The notes under the pieces are model-generated. The model had not been told where the DNA came from and ran no database searches. It saw nothing but the letters and a program-made list of their open reading frames with translations. Both the position numbers and the translations under genes were made by a program. From Psychrobacillus sp. BL-248-WT-3 (GTDB taxonomy: Bacteria; Bacillota; Bacilli; Bacillales_A; Planococcaceae): a stretch of 64,000 nt of DNA. Below are positions 17,759-26,785 of this stretch, piece by piece. Numbering within the stretch: position 1 is the stretch's first letter; the number at the start of each line of letters is the position of its first letter. Where the stretch lies: positions 1 to 64,000 of the forward strand of contig NZ_JABAFC010000018.1 of assembly GCF_012843435.1 (NCBI RefSeq). The letters are read 5' to 3'.

Positions 17759-19033
17759 TTATTCTATATCACTAATTAAAAAAGTGGATATTTCCGGAAA
17801 AATAGATAAAACAACTATCACCATTATCATAATTATTGCATATGGAATTACTCCTTTAACAATTTCATCTATCCTATTAGTTCGATCTATTCCCTTTAAA
17901 ACAAATAAATTCAAACCAACTGGAGGAGAAATAAGAGCAAGCTCCATGTTTATAACCATAATAATAGCAAACCAAATTGGGTCAAAGCCCAACGCTAGAA
18001 TTATAGGATATAAGATAGGCAAAGTGATTACCAGTATAGAAATTGTTTCTAAAAACATACCTAATACTAGCAATACTATGTTGATTAATAAAAATATAAT
18101 CCATGGTGAAATATCTTGGCTTGTAGCATAATTTGTAATAGTTTGAGGAATATTTAAAATTGTCATTATGTAACCCAATAACATTGCCCCAACAATAATA
18201 AATAAAATCATTGCATTAGTTTTTACAGTTTCAATTATTATCTTTTTAAAATTGACTAGAGTAAGATTTTTATAGATAAACAACGATATTGCAAAACTAA
18301 CCATTACACCCACAGCCGCAGCTTCAGTAGGCGTAAAAATACCAGTGTAAATACCCCCTATTACAATTGCTGGTAACAACAAGCCCCAAATAGCTGTTTT
18401 AGTACCTTCCATTCTTTCAGCCCAAGTAGCTGGTTTATCTTTGATATGACGTGTTTGATAAGAAGCAAATATCATAAAAGATATAGTTAATATTATCCCT
18501 GGAACAATTCCAGCTATAAAAAGCTTACCAATTGACTCACCAGTTACAGAGCCATAAATAATCATCGGAACACTGGGTGGTATTAAAATGCCTAGAGTAC
18601 CACCAGCGGCTAGCATACCAAGGACGTGTCTCTTATTATATCCTCTCTTAACCATTTCAGGTAAAGCTACCGAGCCTACTGTTACTGCAGTAGCAACACT
18701 CGAACCTGATATAGCTGCAAAAATTGCACAACAAAATAGTGTTGCAATTGCAAGTCCTCCCGGTAAGTGACGAAACCATCTGCTAGCCATTTCATATAAA
18801 TCTCTTCCTACTCCACTTACTAACAATATTTGACTCATTAATACATACATCGGCAAAGCTGTTAATGAAAAATCATCTAGAGCCTTATAAGAGATAATTG
18901 GCACTTGCATAAATGCAAAAGTACCACCATTAAATATATACATTCCTACTACAGCGAGTAATGAAAGAGCAAATGCCACAGGGAGCCCCAGAAGTAAAAA
19001 CGTTCCTAGTCCACCAATAAAGAAAATATTCAA
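17759..19033 (-). CDS. dctM: TRAP transporter large permease (DctM family)
   Basis: 424 aa with about 12 hydrophobic segments. It has the DctM hallmarks: GLPVAFALSLLAVVGMY at the N-terminus, AAISGSSVATAVTVGSVALPEM, and GILIPPSVPMIIYG. It is the ion-coupled membrane subunit that moves the substrate delivered by DctP. The start is TTG at 19033, overlapping the TGA of dctQ, with GGAGGGG 7 nt upstream. It is the last gene of the GntR, CoA-transferase, HMG-CoA lyase, dctP, dctQ, dctM operon. Confidence 0.92.
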   Translation of the reverse strand: MNIFFIGGLGTFLLLGLPVAFALSLLAVVGMYIFNGGTFAFMQVPIISYKALDDFSLTALPMYVLMSQILLVSGVGRDLYEMASRWFRHLPGGLAIATLFCCAIFAAISGSSVATAVTVGSVALPEMVKRGYNKRHVLGMLAAGGTLGILIPPSVPMIIYGSVTGESIGKLFIAGIVPGIILTISFMIFASYQTRHIKDKPATWAERMEGTKTAIWGLLLPAIVIGGIYTGIFTPTEAAAVGVMVSFAISLFIYKNLTLVNFKKIIIETVKTNAMILFIIVGAMLLGYIMTILNIPQTITNYATSQDISPWIIFLLINIVLLVLGMFLETISILVITLPILYPIILALGFDPIWFAIIMVINMELALISPPVGLNLFVLKGIDRTNRIDEIVKGVIPYAIIMIMVIVVLSIFPEISTFLISDIE

Positions 19034-19527
19034 ATATGTTCCCCTCCCCTGTGAATATCACCATCTATTATCTGCAAGATAAAGGCTATGCACATCAAGG
19101 CACCTCCTACCGGTAAAAACAACTCCGGTAGGTACATTGGTATCCTTAATAAAGATGAAGAGGTAATCCCTAATTCAAAAGTATTGAGCACATGATGGAA
19201 TCCATAATAAGTAAAAATAACACTAAATACTAATCCCATTGCATTTGATAAATAGGCAAGCACTTTCTTAAATTTATCGTTAACATTATTGATTAGGATG
19301 TCGACGGTAATGTGAGAATAAGTTCTCACTGCATAAGCGCTCGCCAAGAAACAACTTCCAATAATAGAGTATGTTGATAGTTCAGTCGCCCAAATGGTAG
19401 GACTATTAAATAACCATCGAGAAATAACTTCAAAGAATGTCATAAAAGTTGTTAACACTATTAGCAAACCTGCAATATAGGCCCCTATTTTTATCAACTT
19501 ATCGGAGAGTTCGTAAAGTGATTTCAT
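19030..19527 (-). CDS. dctQ: TRAP transporter small permease (DctQ family)
   Basis: 165 aa, four membrane helices. The family motif FEVISRWLFNSPTIWATELS is seen after the first helix. The ATG has GGGGGAGAAC upstream. It overlaps the dctM start and follows dctP by 13 bp. It forms the membrane complex with DctM. Confidence 0.88.
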   Translation of the reverse strand: MKSLYELSDKLIKIGAYIAGLLIVLTTFMTFFEVISRWLFNSPTIWATELSTYSIIGSCFLASAYAVRTYSHITVDILINNVNDKFKKVLAYLSNAMGLVFSVIFTYYGFHHVLNTFELGITSSSLLRIPMYLPELFLPVGGALMCIAFILQIIDGDIHRGGEHI

Positions 19528-19540
19528 AAGTTCTCCCCCT

Positions 19541-20566
19541 TTATTGAACCAAGTCTAAAAGTTCATTCCCTGCTTCACCAGTATTGTTTAAAAATGCCTC
19601 CCAAGCAGGTTTAGCTGCTTCTTTCCATTCCTCTAGGTCTTCCTCGGGAACTTTATATACCTCCATACCTCTGTCTTCTAGTTCTTTAGCTGTTTTTTCA
19701 TCTTCAGATTGCGCTTTATCACGGATCCATTTTTCAGTCTCCTGTGCAGTTTCAGTTAGTAAGTTTTGCGTTTCTACAGGAAGGTCGTCCCAAAACTTTT
19801 TATTAACAGCTAGAATAAATTCAAGATAGGCGTAATTGTTAATAGTTAAGTATTTTGTTACCTCGTCGTATTTTCTTTGAACCATGGCAGTTGTGCCAGA
19901 CGTTGCTCCGTCAACTGTGTTACGTTGTAGTGCCATGTACACTTCTCCCCCACCCATAAATACCGGCGAAGCGCCATAAGCCTTTATCATTTCAGAAGGA
20001 ATATCCCCTATGCTTCTAATTTTTAGCCCTTTAAAATCTTCTGGAGATTTTAAAGGACGTTTATTATTTGCAAATTGAGCAAATCCATAATCAGCAAACA
20101 TTAGCACCTTTGCACCTTTATCTTCCATAGCAGTACGAAGCTTGTCCCCAAATTCACCATTTAGAGCCTCTCCTGTTTTTTCATAGTCATTAAAGACATA
20201 AGGCACATCAAATACCCCCATTACAGGGACAGTACTTGCCCAAAGAGTTGAAGAATTTACTCCCATCTCTACACCACCAGTTAATATAGACTGGTTCATC
20301 TCTTTATCAGTTAATAACTGACCAGATGGATAAACTTGCATTTTTATAGCGCCACCTGATTTTTCCATAACATCTTTTGCAAATTGTTCAATACCTATTG
20401 CCACATGATGATCTGCAGGCAAATTATAGGCTAAGCGAATTGTTGTTTCTTCAAATCCTTTTACATCTGAACTGACTGCCTTAGTTTCTCCATCACTAGA
20501 ACTACATGCCGATAATAGTAAAGTTACTATAGTGATAAAAGAAAGAGTTTTCCACAATCTTTTCAT
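19541..20566 (-). CDS. dctP: TRAP transporter substrate-binding lipoprotein (DctP family)
   Basis: 341 aa. The signal peptide ends in LLSAC with C21 as the lipidated residue. The mature protein shows TTIRLAYNLPADHHVAIGIE and the conserved GLKIRSIGDIPSEMIKAYGA, which includes the family arginine that binds the ligand carboxylate. The start ATG shares its A with the TAA of the HMG-CoA lyase gene (TAATG), with AAGGAGG upstream. The ligand is therefore likely an organic acid handled by the two upstream enzymes. Confidence 0.9.
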   Translation of the reverse strand: MKRLWKTLSFITIVTLLLSACSSSDGETKAVSSDVKGFEETTIRLAYNLPADHHVAIGIEQFAKDVMEKSGGAIKMQVYPSGQLLTDKEMNQSILTGGVEMGVNSSTLWASTVPVMGVFDVPYVFNDYEKTGEALNGEFGDKLRTAMEDKGAKVLMFADYGFAQFANNKRPLKSPEDFKGLKIRSIGDIPSEMIKAYGASPVFMGGGEVYMALQRNTVDGATSGTTAMVQRKYDEVTKYLTINNYAYLEFILAVNKKFWDDLPVETQNLLTETAQETEKWIRDKAQSEDEKTAKELEDRGMEVYKVPEEDLEEWKEAAKPAWEAFLNNTGEAGNELLDLVQ

Positions 20567-21471
20567 TATATTTCCTCCTTAATAATATTTCTCTCGATAT
20601 GCCTAATACGTCCCAATGGGTTCTTCGAAGATAAACTTGCAGCAAAATCTGCTGCATTTATCAATTCATTTAAATCTAAGCCTGTGCTAATGTTCATTCG
20701 ATGAAATAAGTAAACTAAATCTTCTGTCGCTAAATTACCTGCCGCACCTGGGGCAAAGGGACATCCACCAATTCCAGAAACCGCTGTTTCAAAAATGCGA
20801 ATACCCGCTTCATAAGCACTGTAGGCGTTTGCCAGTCCAAGACCTCTTGTGTCGTGTAAATGAATTGCTACATCTGTATTACCTACAATACCTAAAACTT
20901 CCTCACTTAGGGCTTTTACCTGGTTAGGTGTTGCAATACCTATCGTATCTGCAATAGTAATCCGATCTACCCCAATTTCCTTTACTCTTTCCACTAATTC
21001 AACAACTTTTGATTTATCCACATCTCCTTCATAAGGACAACCAAAACTAACAGCAATTGAAAAATTAGTCTTAATTCCCGCTTGTTTAGCTTCCTGTTTT
21101 ATTAATTTAAATTGCTTCAAACTCTCTTCAATCGTGAAGCCAATATTTTTTTGATTAAATGTCTCTGTTGCTGAACTGACCCAGTTTATTTCTGAGAGGT
21201 TGAATTCTTTCAGTCGTTGAAATCCCTTATAGTTCGGGACCAATGCAATTGCTTCAAAACTTCCTAATTTTGCTGATTCTTGGACAACCAATTCTGCATC
21301 CGCCATCTGGGGAACTTTTTTAGGATGAACAAATGAAGTAATTTCAATAGAGCTAACCCTTGCATTTAGTAATCTATTAATCAACTCAACTTTTTCTTCA
21401 ACCGATATAATTTTAGAGTCGTTTTGTAGTCCATCACGAGGACTGACGTCAATAATTTTCACATCGGTCAT
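20566..21471 (-). CDS. Hydroxymethylglutaryl-CoA lyase
   Basis: 301 aa TIM-barrel lyase. The metal and substrate residues are in DVSPRDGLQN near the N-terminus, and the metal-binding HLHDT is present. The signature loop VSGIGGCPFAPGAAGN has the catalytic cysteine that separates true HMG-CoA lyases from other HMGL-like enzymes. The known reaction is cleavage of (S)-HMG-CoA to acetoacetate and acetyl-CoA. Leucine-degradation partners (ivd, mcc, hydratase) are not adjacent. Instead the gene sits between a CoA-transferase and a TRAP transporter, pointing to use of an imported acid. The related citramalyl-type cleavage cannot be excluded. Confidence 0.9.
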   Translation of the reverse strand: MTDVKIIDVSPRDGLQNDSKIISVEEKVELINRLLNARVSSIEITSFVHPKKVPQMADAELVVQESAKLGSFEAIALVPNYKGFQRLKEFNLSEINWVSSATETFNQKNIGFTIEESLKQFKLIKQEAKQAGIKTNFSIAVSFGCPYEGDVDKSKVVELVERVKEIGVDRITIADTIGIATPNQVKALSEEVLGIVGNTDVAIHLHDTRGLGLANAYSAYEAGIRIFETAVSGIGGCPFAPGAAGNLATEDLVYLFHRMNISTGLDLNELINAADFAASLSSKNPLGRIRHIERNIIKEEI

Positions 21472-21472
21472 A

Positions 21473-22675
21473 TTAAATCACTCCCTTTTCTTTAAATGTT
21501 TTGAACTCTTCCACTGACATATTTAAAAATTTTGTATAAATTTCTTCGTTATGCTCCCCTAGTTTAGGTCCACTCCACTCAATTTTCCCAGGAGTTTCAG
21601 AGAGCTTGGGTACAATTCCAGGCATTAAAACCTTTGCGCCATTTTGTATTTCAATTTTTTGTAACATATCGCGAGCAATGTATTGCTCATCCTCAATAAT
21701 CTCCTTGATTCCATAAATCGGCCCTACCGGAACAGATGCATTATCGAGAATATTTTGCACTTCTTTTAATGGGAGTTGCCTTGTCCATTCTTCAATAGCA
21801 CCATCAATAAACTCTACATTATCTGCGCGTCCTTGATTAGTTGAATACAAAGGGTTGGTTGCTATATCTTCTCTACCAATAGCTTTCATTAATCTCTGAA
21901 AAATTTTGTCCCCATTTCCCCCTATGACTATGTGCTTTCCATCTTTGCACATATATGTATTGGAAGGTGCTATTCCCGGAAGCGTACTACCTGTTCTCTC
22001 TCTAACAACCCCTGTTAAATCGTATTCTGGTAAAATTCCCTCTAGTAAACTAAAAACAGACTCATAGAGAGCTACATCAACTAGTTGCCCATTCTTTAAA
22101 GGGTGATTATCCCTAGCTCTGAGCGATATAAGAGTACCAATTACAGCATATAATCCAGCTATCAAGTCACCTAAAGCTATCCCTACTCTGACTGGAGGTA
22201 AATCTGGATAACCAGTCAAGTACCTCAAACCTCCAATTGCTTCGGCAACACTTCCAAATCCAGCCTTTTCTTTATACGGTCCGGTCTGACCGTACCCAGA
22301 GATTCGCGTCATAATAATTGATTTATTTATTTCTTTAAGGTCTTCATAGCCTAACCCCCATCTTTCTAGAGTTCCTGGTTTAAAGTTCTCAAGAACGACA
22401 TCCACTTTGCCCACAAGATCTCGAACTATATCCTGTCCTTCAGACTCACGTAAATTTACAGTAATCGACTTTTTATTTCTTGATTGTACGTACCACCAAA
22501 CGGAAGTATCCTCATGCATCACCCGCCAACTTCTTAAAGGGTCCCCATTTTTAGGTTCTTCTACTTTTATTACTTCTGCACCAAACTCCGCAAACAATTT
22601 CCCCGCAAATGGAGCAGCCACTAAATTGCCTAATTCCAATACTTTAATTCCTTCTAACGGTTTTTTTGACGACAA
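21473..22675 (-). CDS. Class III (CaiB/BaiF) CoA-transferase
   Basis: 400 aa. N-terminal LEGIKVLELGNLVAAPFAGKL, then GAEVIKVEEPKNGDPLR. The catalytic aspartate is expected in the segment RVGIALGDLIAGLYAVIG. The C-terminal GPKLGEHNEEIYTKFL is typical. It would move CoA from a donor such as succinyl-CoA or acetyl-CoA to an imported acid, making the ester cut by the adjacent lyase. The start is TTG directly after the TAA of the GntR gene, with GAGGTG 6 nt upstream. Confidence 0.9.
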   Translation of the reverse strand: MSSKKPLEGIKVLELGNLVAAPFAGKLFAEFGAEVIKVEEPKNGDPLRSWRVMHEDTSVWWYVQSRNKKSITVNLRESEGQDIVRDLVGKVDVVLENFKPGTLERWGLGYEDLKEINKSIIMTRISGYGQTGPYKEKAGFGSVAEAIGGLRYLTGYPDLPPVRVGIALGDLIAGLYAVIGTLISLRARDNHPLKNGQLVDVALYESVFSLLEGILPEYDLTGVVRERTGSTLPGIAPSNTYMCKDGKHIVIGGNGDKIFQRLMKAIGREDIATNPLYSTNQGRADNVEFIDGAIEEWTRQLPLKEVQNILDNASVPVGPIYGIKEIIEDEQYIARDMLQKIEIQNGAKVLMPGIVPKLSETPGKIEWSGPKLGEHNEEIYTKFLNMSVEEFKTFKEKGVI

Positions 22676-23344
22676 TTATTTCACCTCTTTTTTTCTACAT
22701 AATTCCATAAATAAATTGTAATCGCTTTCAATATGGATTTTCATATACTTACAAGCACCTTCGCTATCTTGATCTACAATGGCTTGAAATATTTTTTGAT
22801 GTTCTATATAAGCTTGTTCAACATGAAAAGGATTTTCCTCTATTATGGACTTTCTATAAAAACCATTAATACCTCTTAGGTGAGAAACCATACTAATCAG
22901 CCATTGGTTATTGCTAGCTTGAACAATTGCCTCATGAAAATTCAAAAGCTCATCGTCTTTACTAGTTGAACCAATTTCAAAATTTTTACCTTTAAGCAAC
23001 GCAGCCCTTATCGTCTCTAATTGTTCTGATGACCTTCTCTTCGCGGCATAAAAAGATGAAAGCGGTTCCATTTCTACGCGACATTCATACATATGTTGAA
23101 AATCTTGCATAGTGGGTTTTACTACTGTAACTCCTCCTGTTTTTTTTACTTTCAGAAGTCCATCTTTCTCAAGCATTCTAATCGATTCTCTAATTGGGCT
23201 CCTACTAACTTCTAAATCGTTAGATATCTTCTCTTCTATTAATCTTTCACCCGGCCTTAACTTTCCCGTCATGATTTGATTTTTCAAGTAGTTATAAACT
23301 TGGGTCTTTAAATTCGGATTTTTTTTTATACCTGTCGACAACAT
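22676..23344 (-). CDS. GntR-family regulator (FadR/FCD type) of the TRAP-HMGL cassette
   Basis: 222 aa. The winged helix at about 10-75 includes LRPGERLIEEKISNDLEVSR and SPIRESIRMLEKDGLL. The FCD ligand-binding domain follows, with histidines likely to hold a metal (NFHEAIVQAS, HLRG, EHQKIFQAI). It is first in the operon and probably autoregulated through the palindrome at 23362-23378. Its effector is likely the transported acid or its CoA ester. Confidence 0.88.
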   Translation of the reverse strand: MLSTGIKKNPNLKTQVYNYLKNQIMTGKLRPGERLIEEKISNDLEVSRSPIRESIRMLEKDGLLKVKKTGGVTVVKPTMQDFQHMYECRVEMEPLSSFYAAKRRSSEQLETIRAALLKGKNFEIGSTSKDDELLNFHEAIVQASNNQWLISMVSHLRGINGFYRKSIIEENPFHVEQAYIEHQKIFQAIVDQDSEGACKYMKIHIESDYNLFMELCRKKEVK

Positions 23345-23361
23345 TACCCCTCCCGTTTTAA

Positions 23362-23378
23362 TTGTAGACTGTATACAA
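23362..23378. promoter_or_regulatory. Candidate GntR operator
   Basis: The minus strand reads TTGTATACAGTCTACAA, an 8-1-8 palindrome with one mismatch and the GTNTAC-like core preferred by FadR-type GntR regulators. It lies between the predicted start point and the ATG of the GntR gene. Confidence 0.6.
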
Positions 23379-23392
23379 CTTTCATATTTTAA

Positions 23393-23421
23393 AGAATAAT
23401 CAAAAAACTTTAAATAGTCAA
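23393..23421 (-). promoter_or_regulatory. Promoter of the GntR/TRAP operon
   Basis: The minus strand has -35 TTGACT (23416-23421), a 17-bp spacer and -10 TATTCT (23393-23398), about 50 bp upstream of the GntR gene. Confidence 0.6.
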
Positions 23422-23805
23422 TATATTTTTTAGCGTTAAATGAATTATTATATTTAGCTATTTATTTATAACCGATTAGCCAAATAAAACACAAACTTTA
23501 TTTCAATATTTTGTGGTAGATGGAGAAATCACAACAAACGCAATAAACAGAAAGTCTTATCGGACGATACTTTGGAAATATATACTGATAAAAAATTTTA
23601 TTAATTACTATTAATCCAATAGCAATTATAAACTTTGAACATCCTTCTTCATTATTACTTTTACCTTAATGGTTTTTGTTTTATTGATTTATTGATTTAA
23701 AAAGGGCTATTTTAGGGAGATGAGTGAGACAGATAAGACAACACTAACGCACGGAAGCGATGGTAGTGGCTTATCGCTCACCACACGGAAAGCGCCAGAT
23801 TATCA
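23422..23805. other. Intergenic region with a possible degenerate repeat
   Basis: AT-rich up to about 23715 with no ORF. From about 23719 to 23805 it becomes GC-rich (GCGATGGTAGTGGC, CACACGGAAAGCGCC); this resembles intergenic repeats common in Bacillaceae, but no second copy is in the window. It lies just past the ferrochelatase-like gene. Confidence 0.35.
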
Positions 23806-24753
23806 CTAATCTTTTATTCTCTTAATTTTCATAGTTAGTTGCTCCCTCACTATCTCCCCTAATGCATTTACGGTATCAAATGAATCACCTGGAAACTCTG
23901 CACGGACAAAATCTACCTTTAGCTCCTCACTAACAAGTTGGGCATCTCTCCCGATTTCAAAATATGACTCCATGTCTGCCACGACAGATAAAAGCTCACA
24001 TGTTACAAATCCGCGAGCTCCCACCTCTACTAGTGATCGAATGATATCCTTCACATCGGGGCCAAGCCAGCCAACCTTACTACTGGCACTGCGATAAGAC
24101 AACATCCAGTTAGATATACCTGCTTCACTCGCTACTGCCTGAGCCATTGCTTGAAATTGTTCAATATATTTATCATTTCCTTTCGGATTAAGCGGCTGGC
24201 TATGAACCGTAAATAATACAAATGCATTTTCTTGCCCATGTGCAGGAAGCCATCTAAAGGCACGTCTCACTCGATCGCCATAAACGGAAATAATGGCTGG
24301 ATGCGTGTTCCAATTTTTTATATGAATAAGTTCTTTATTAACTCCTGATTTTGCAAGTAAATCCTCTACCTCTTTTTGATACACACCAGCGCCAGTGGGT
24401 GAAAATATAGGGTTAACTGAAAAAGTAACAATTGTTTCCACTTGGTCATCTAACATTCTTTGGAGTGTCTCTTCTAAAAACGGAGAAGTGTGCTTGTAGG
24501 CATTGTATACTTTGATTGCTTTTGAGTGGCTATTCAATAATTTTTCTAGACCTTGAGCAATTCGCGCGGAATGTGCACCTAATGGGTCATTCGATCCAAA
24601 CGCACGATATCTTTTTACAAAGTCCTCAATCATCTTTGTGGTTACTTCTTTCCCATGTACGAGGTGGGCAAAAAAATCGGGCAAATCATCTATCGATTTT
24701 GGAGCTCCATACGCATAAAAAATAATACCAATCATTGTGCTTTCAACTCCCAT
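23806..24753 (-). CDS. Divergent ferrochelatase-like protein (HemH family)
   Basis: 315 aa, the length of monofunctional ferrochelatases. The N-terminal YAYGAPKSIDDL and the histidine H184 in FTVHSQPLNPKG match the active-site histidine region. The usual HLExLYD-type segment near the C-terminus is replaced by TCELLSVVADME, so the catalytic glutamate seems shifted or lost. No hemE or hemY is adjacent, which fits a paralogue rather than the main haem gene. The ATG has AAGGGTG 9 nt upstream; an internal ATG six codons on is an alternative. Coproporphyrin/protohaem ferrochelatase or another metal chelatase are possible roles. Confidence 0.75.
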   Translation of the reverse strand: MGVESTMIGIIFYAYGAPKSIDDLPDFFAHLVHGKEVTTKMIEDFVKRYRAFGSNDPLGAHSARIAQGLEKLLNSHSKAIKVYNAYKHTSPFLEETLQRMLDDQVETIVTFSVNPIFSPTGAGVYQKEVEDLLAKSGVNKELIHIKNWNTHPAIISVYGDRVRRAFRWLPAHGQENAFVLFTVHSQPLNPKGNDKYIEQFQAMAQAVASEAGISNWMLSYRSASSKVGWLGPDVKDIIRSLVEVGARGFVTCELLSVVADMESYFEIGRDAQLVSEELKVDFVRAEFPGDSFDTVNALGEIVREQLTMKIKRIKD

Positions 24754-24799
24754 CTAATTCAACACCCTTGGAAAACTACATGCCAGTAGTCCACTAACT

Positions 24800-24836
24800 A
24801 AAAAAAAGAAAAGGTCAGTCGCTTTTGACTAACCTT
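24800..24836 (-). terminator. Terminator of the VWA gene
   Basis: AAGGTCAGTC pairs with GACTAACCTT (one mismatch) around a 6-nt loop. On the minus strand it is followed by TTCTTTTTTTTT. It lies about 10 bp past the VWA stop. Confidence 0.85.
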
Positions 24837-24846
24837 ATTATATGAA

Positions 24847-25503
24847 TCATTTTCGATGTTGCTTGCGACTCGCGTAATCGGTTTCTATTCCCTTTTTCCA
24901 CGATTTATTTATTTTTGCTCCATTACGATAAGAGGAAACAACATCACTAACTGATTCATAATTCAAGCGCGTCCCTTCTTTATCCGCATAGTATTTAACA
25001 GCAAACTCCTCTGCAATCCCAAAGTTAGCAGCAGTTGCAATTGCATCAATATTAGCACCGAGGAATATGAATTCCCAACCGTATTTCTCCTTCTGATATG
25101 AAATCATGGAGCGGATTTTTTCATAATTGTACTCACAGCTTGAATTTTCCATCCCATCTGTTGTAATAACAAAGAGCACCCTATTGGCACGCTCTTCATA
25201 GCTTGTTCTCTTTTGTGTATTCCCTATTTTCTGTATGGATGACCCAATCGCATCAAGTAATGCGGTCATTCCCCCTACCTGATAGTCCCTTTCAGTAATA
25301 GGTGATACCCCTTTAACATTTATCCGGTCATGTAATAATTCATAGTTATCACTAAATAACACCGTTGTAACTATAGCCTCTCCCTCCTCCTTTTTCTGTT
25401 TATCAAGCATCGCATTAAATCCTCCTATCGTATCTGCCTCTAATCCAGCCATTGAACCGCTCTTATCCAAGATAAATACTAACTCCGTTACATTCTTCTT
25501 CAT
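24847..25503 (-). CDS. VWA domain protein
   Basis: 218 aa from the ATG at 25503 with GGGGG 8 nt upstream. A single von Willebrand factor A domain has an intact MIDAS: DKSGSM near the N-terminus, the threonine in GGMTALLDAIG and the aspartate in VITTDGMEN. There is no signal peptide, so it is cytosolic. Members of this YegL/TerF-like group act in metal-dependent protein interactions and stress responses. No partner gene (MoxR ATPase or Ter) is adjacent. Confidence 0.82.
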   Translation of the reverse strand: MKKNVTELVFILDKSGSMAGLEADTIGGFNAMLDKQKKEEGEAIVTTVLFSDNYELLHDRINVKGVSPITERDYQVGGMTALLDAIGSSIQKIGNTQKRTSYEERANRVLFVITTDGMENSSCEYNYEKIRSMISYQKEKYGWEFIFLGANIDAIATAANFGIAEEFAVKYYADKEGTRLNYESVSDVVSSYRNGAKINKSWKKGIETDYASRKQHRK

Positions 25504-25629
25504 TAGGTTAACCCCCATTTGTTTTTTGTTTACAAATGAATAATATCAATTGAGACAATGTAAAAGGTCGCTTGAAAAGCGACAATTATCTATTCCACAT
25601 ATTGGCGATTATTTTTTTAAGCAAAATTA

Positions 25630-25658
25630 TTGTCATATTTACTTTTCCAATGTAATAT
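25630..25658 (+). promoter_or_regulatory. Promoter of the thiosulfate uptake genes
   Basis: TTGTCA (25630-25635), 17-bp spacer, TAATAT (25653-25658), about 45 bp before the GTG start of the YeeE-family gene. Confidence 0.55.
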
Positions 25659-25702
25659 AATCCTATCAGTTTAGTAAGAATTAAAGAGAAGGCGGGATAA
25701 AC

Positions 25703-26767
25703 GTGATACAAATGCTCATTACAGGTTTATTTTGTGGGGCGTTATTAGGATTCGTCATGCAACGAGGCAGATTTTGCTTGACTGGCGGTTTCCGTGATAT
25801 GTACTTAACAAAAGACAATCGCATGTTTTATGCGTTATTAATAGCAATTGCCGTACAAAGTGTCGGTGTGTATACATTAATAGAGTTAGGCGTGTTTGAA
25901 TTTAATGCCGGTACTCTACCATTAGTTGCAATAATTATAGGATCATTCATTTTTGGTATTGGTATTGTGTTAGCAGGTGGTTGTGCGACAGGGACGTGGT
26001 ACCGTGCTGGTGAAGGTTTAATCGGGAGCTGGATTGCCTTAGCAGGATATATGCTAATGGCTGCTATTATGAAAACTGGGGTTTTAGTACCTTTAAACAA
26101 TAAAATAAGTTCTTCTCAGCTACCATCTAACTCCATTCCAGAAACACTTGGAATTAACGTATGGATTTTAATAGGTATTCTAGTAGCAGTAGTAGGATGG
26201 ATCGTTTATAAAGAAGTTACAAAACCAAAAGTTTTTATCCCATCTTTAAAGCCAAAAAGAACTGGATTGGCACATATTTTGTTTGAAAAACGCTGGCACC
26301 CATTTGTAACTGCAGTTTTAATTGGGGCTATTGCAGTATTAGCTTGGCCATTAAGCGTTGCTACAGGACGTATTGGTGGTCTAGGGATTACCACTCCATC
26401 AGCTAATATCCTTCAATACTTAACAACTGGAGACACAGCATTTATCAATTGGGGTGTATTTTTAGTCCTTGGTATTTTCATTGGATCATTTATTGCAGCA
26501 AAAGCTAGCCGCGAGTTCCGTTTCAGAATGCCAGATGTTAAAACTGGTATTAATAGCTTTGTTGGTGGTAATTTAATGGGCTTCGGTGCTAGTTTAGCAG
26601 GCGGATGCTCAATTGGGAATGGTTTAGTAATGACTGCCATGATGACTTGGCAGGGCTGGATTGCTCTAGCATTTATGATTTTAGGTACATGGACGGCTGT
26701 ATACTTCGTTTTTGTCCGTGGACGTAAAAAGAATAAAGCAATGAAAGCAAGTGTAAAAACTGCATAA
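25703..26767 (+). CDS. tsuA: YeeE/YedE family (TsuA-like) thiosulfate transporter
   Basis: 354 aa, highly hydrophobic, two similar halves. Each conserved cysteine site of TsuA is present: C25 in RGRFCLTGG, C94 in AGGCATGTWYR and C302 in AGGCSIGNG. In the characterised E. coli TsuA such cysteines relay thiosulfate through the membrane. The start is GTG with AAGGCGGGA upstream. It is followed 18 bp later by a TusA-like gene, the standard partner. The role is probably uptake of thiosulfate or another reduced sulfur species for assimilation. Confidence 0.88.
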   Translation: MIQMLITGLFCGALLGFVMQRGRFCLTGGFRDMYLTKDNRMFYALLIAIAVQSVGVYTLIELGVFEFNAGTLPLVAIIIGSFIFGIGIVLAGGCATGTWYRAGEGLIGSWIALAGYMLMAAIMKTGVLVPLNNKISSSQLPSNSIPETLGINVWILIGILVAVVGWIVYKEVTKPKVFIPSLKPKRTGLAHILFEKRWHPFVTAVLIGAIAVLAWPLSVATGRIGGLGITTPSANILQYLTTGDTAFINWGVFLVLGIFIGSFIAAKASREFRFRMPDVKTGINSFVGGNLMGFGASLAGGCSIGNGLVMTAMMTWQGWIALAFMILGTWTAVYFVFVRGRKKNKAMKASVKTA

Positions 26768-26785
26768 AAAAGGAGAGATTTTGAA

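Noticed and set aside
25519-25629. Riboswitch before the thiosulfate genes
   Set aside because: The leader is too short and shows no stable stem beyond the promoter.
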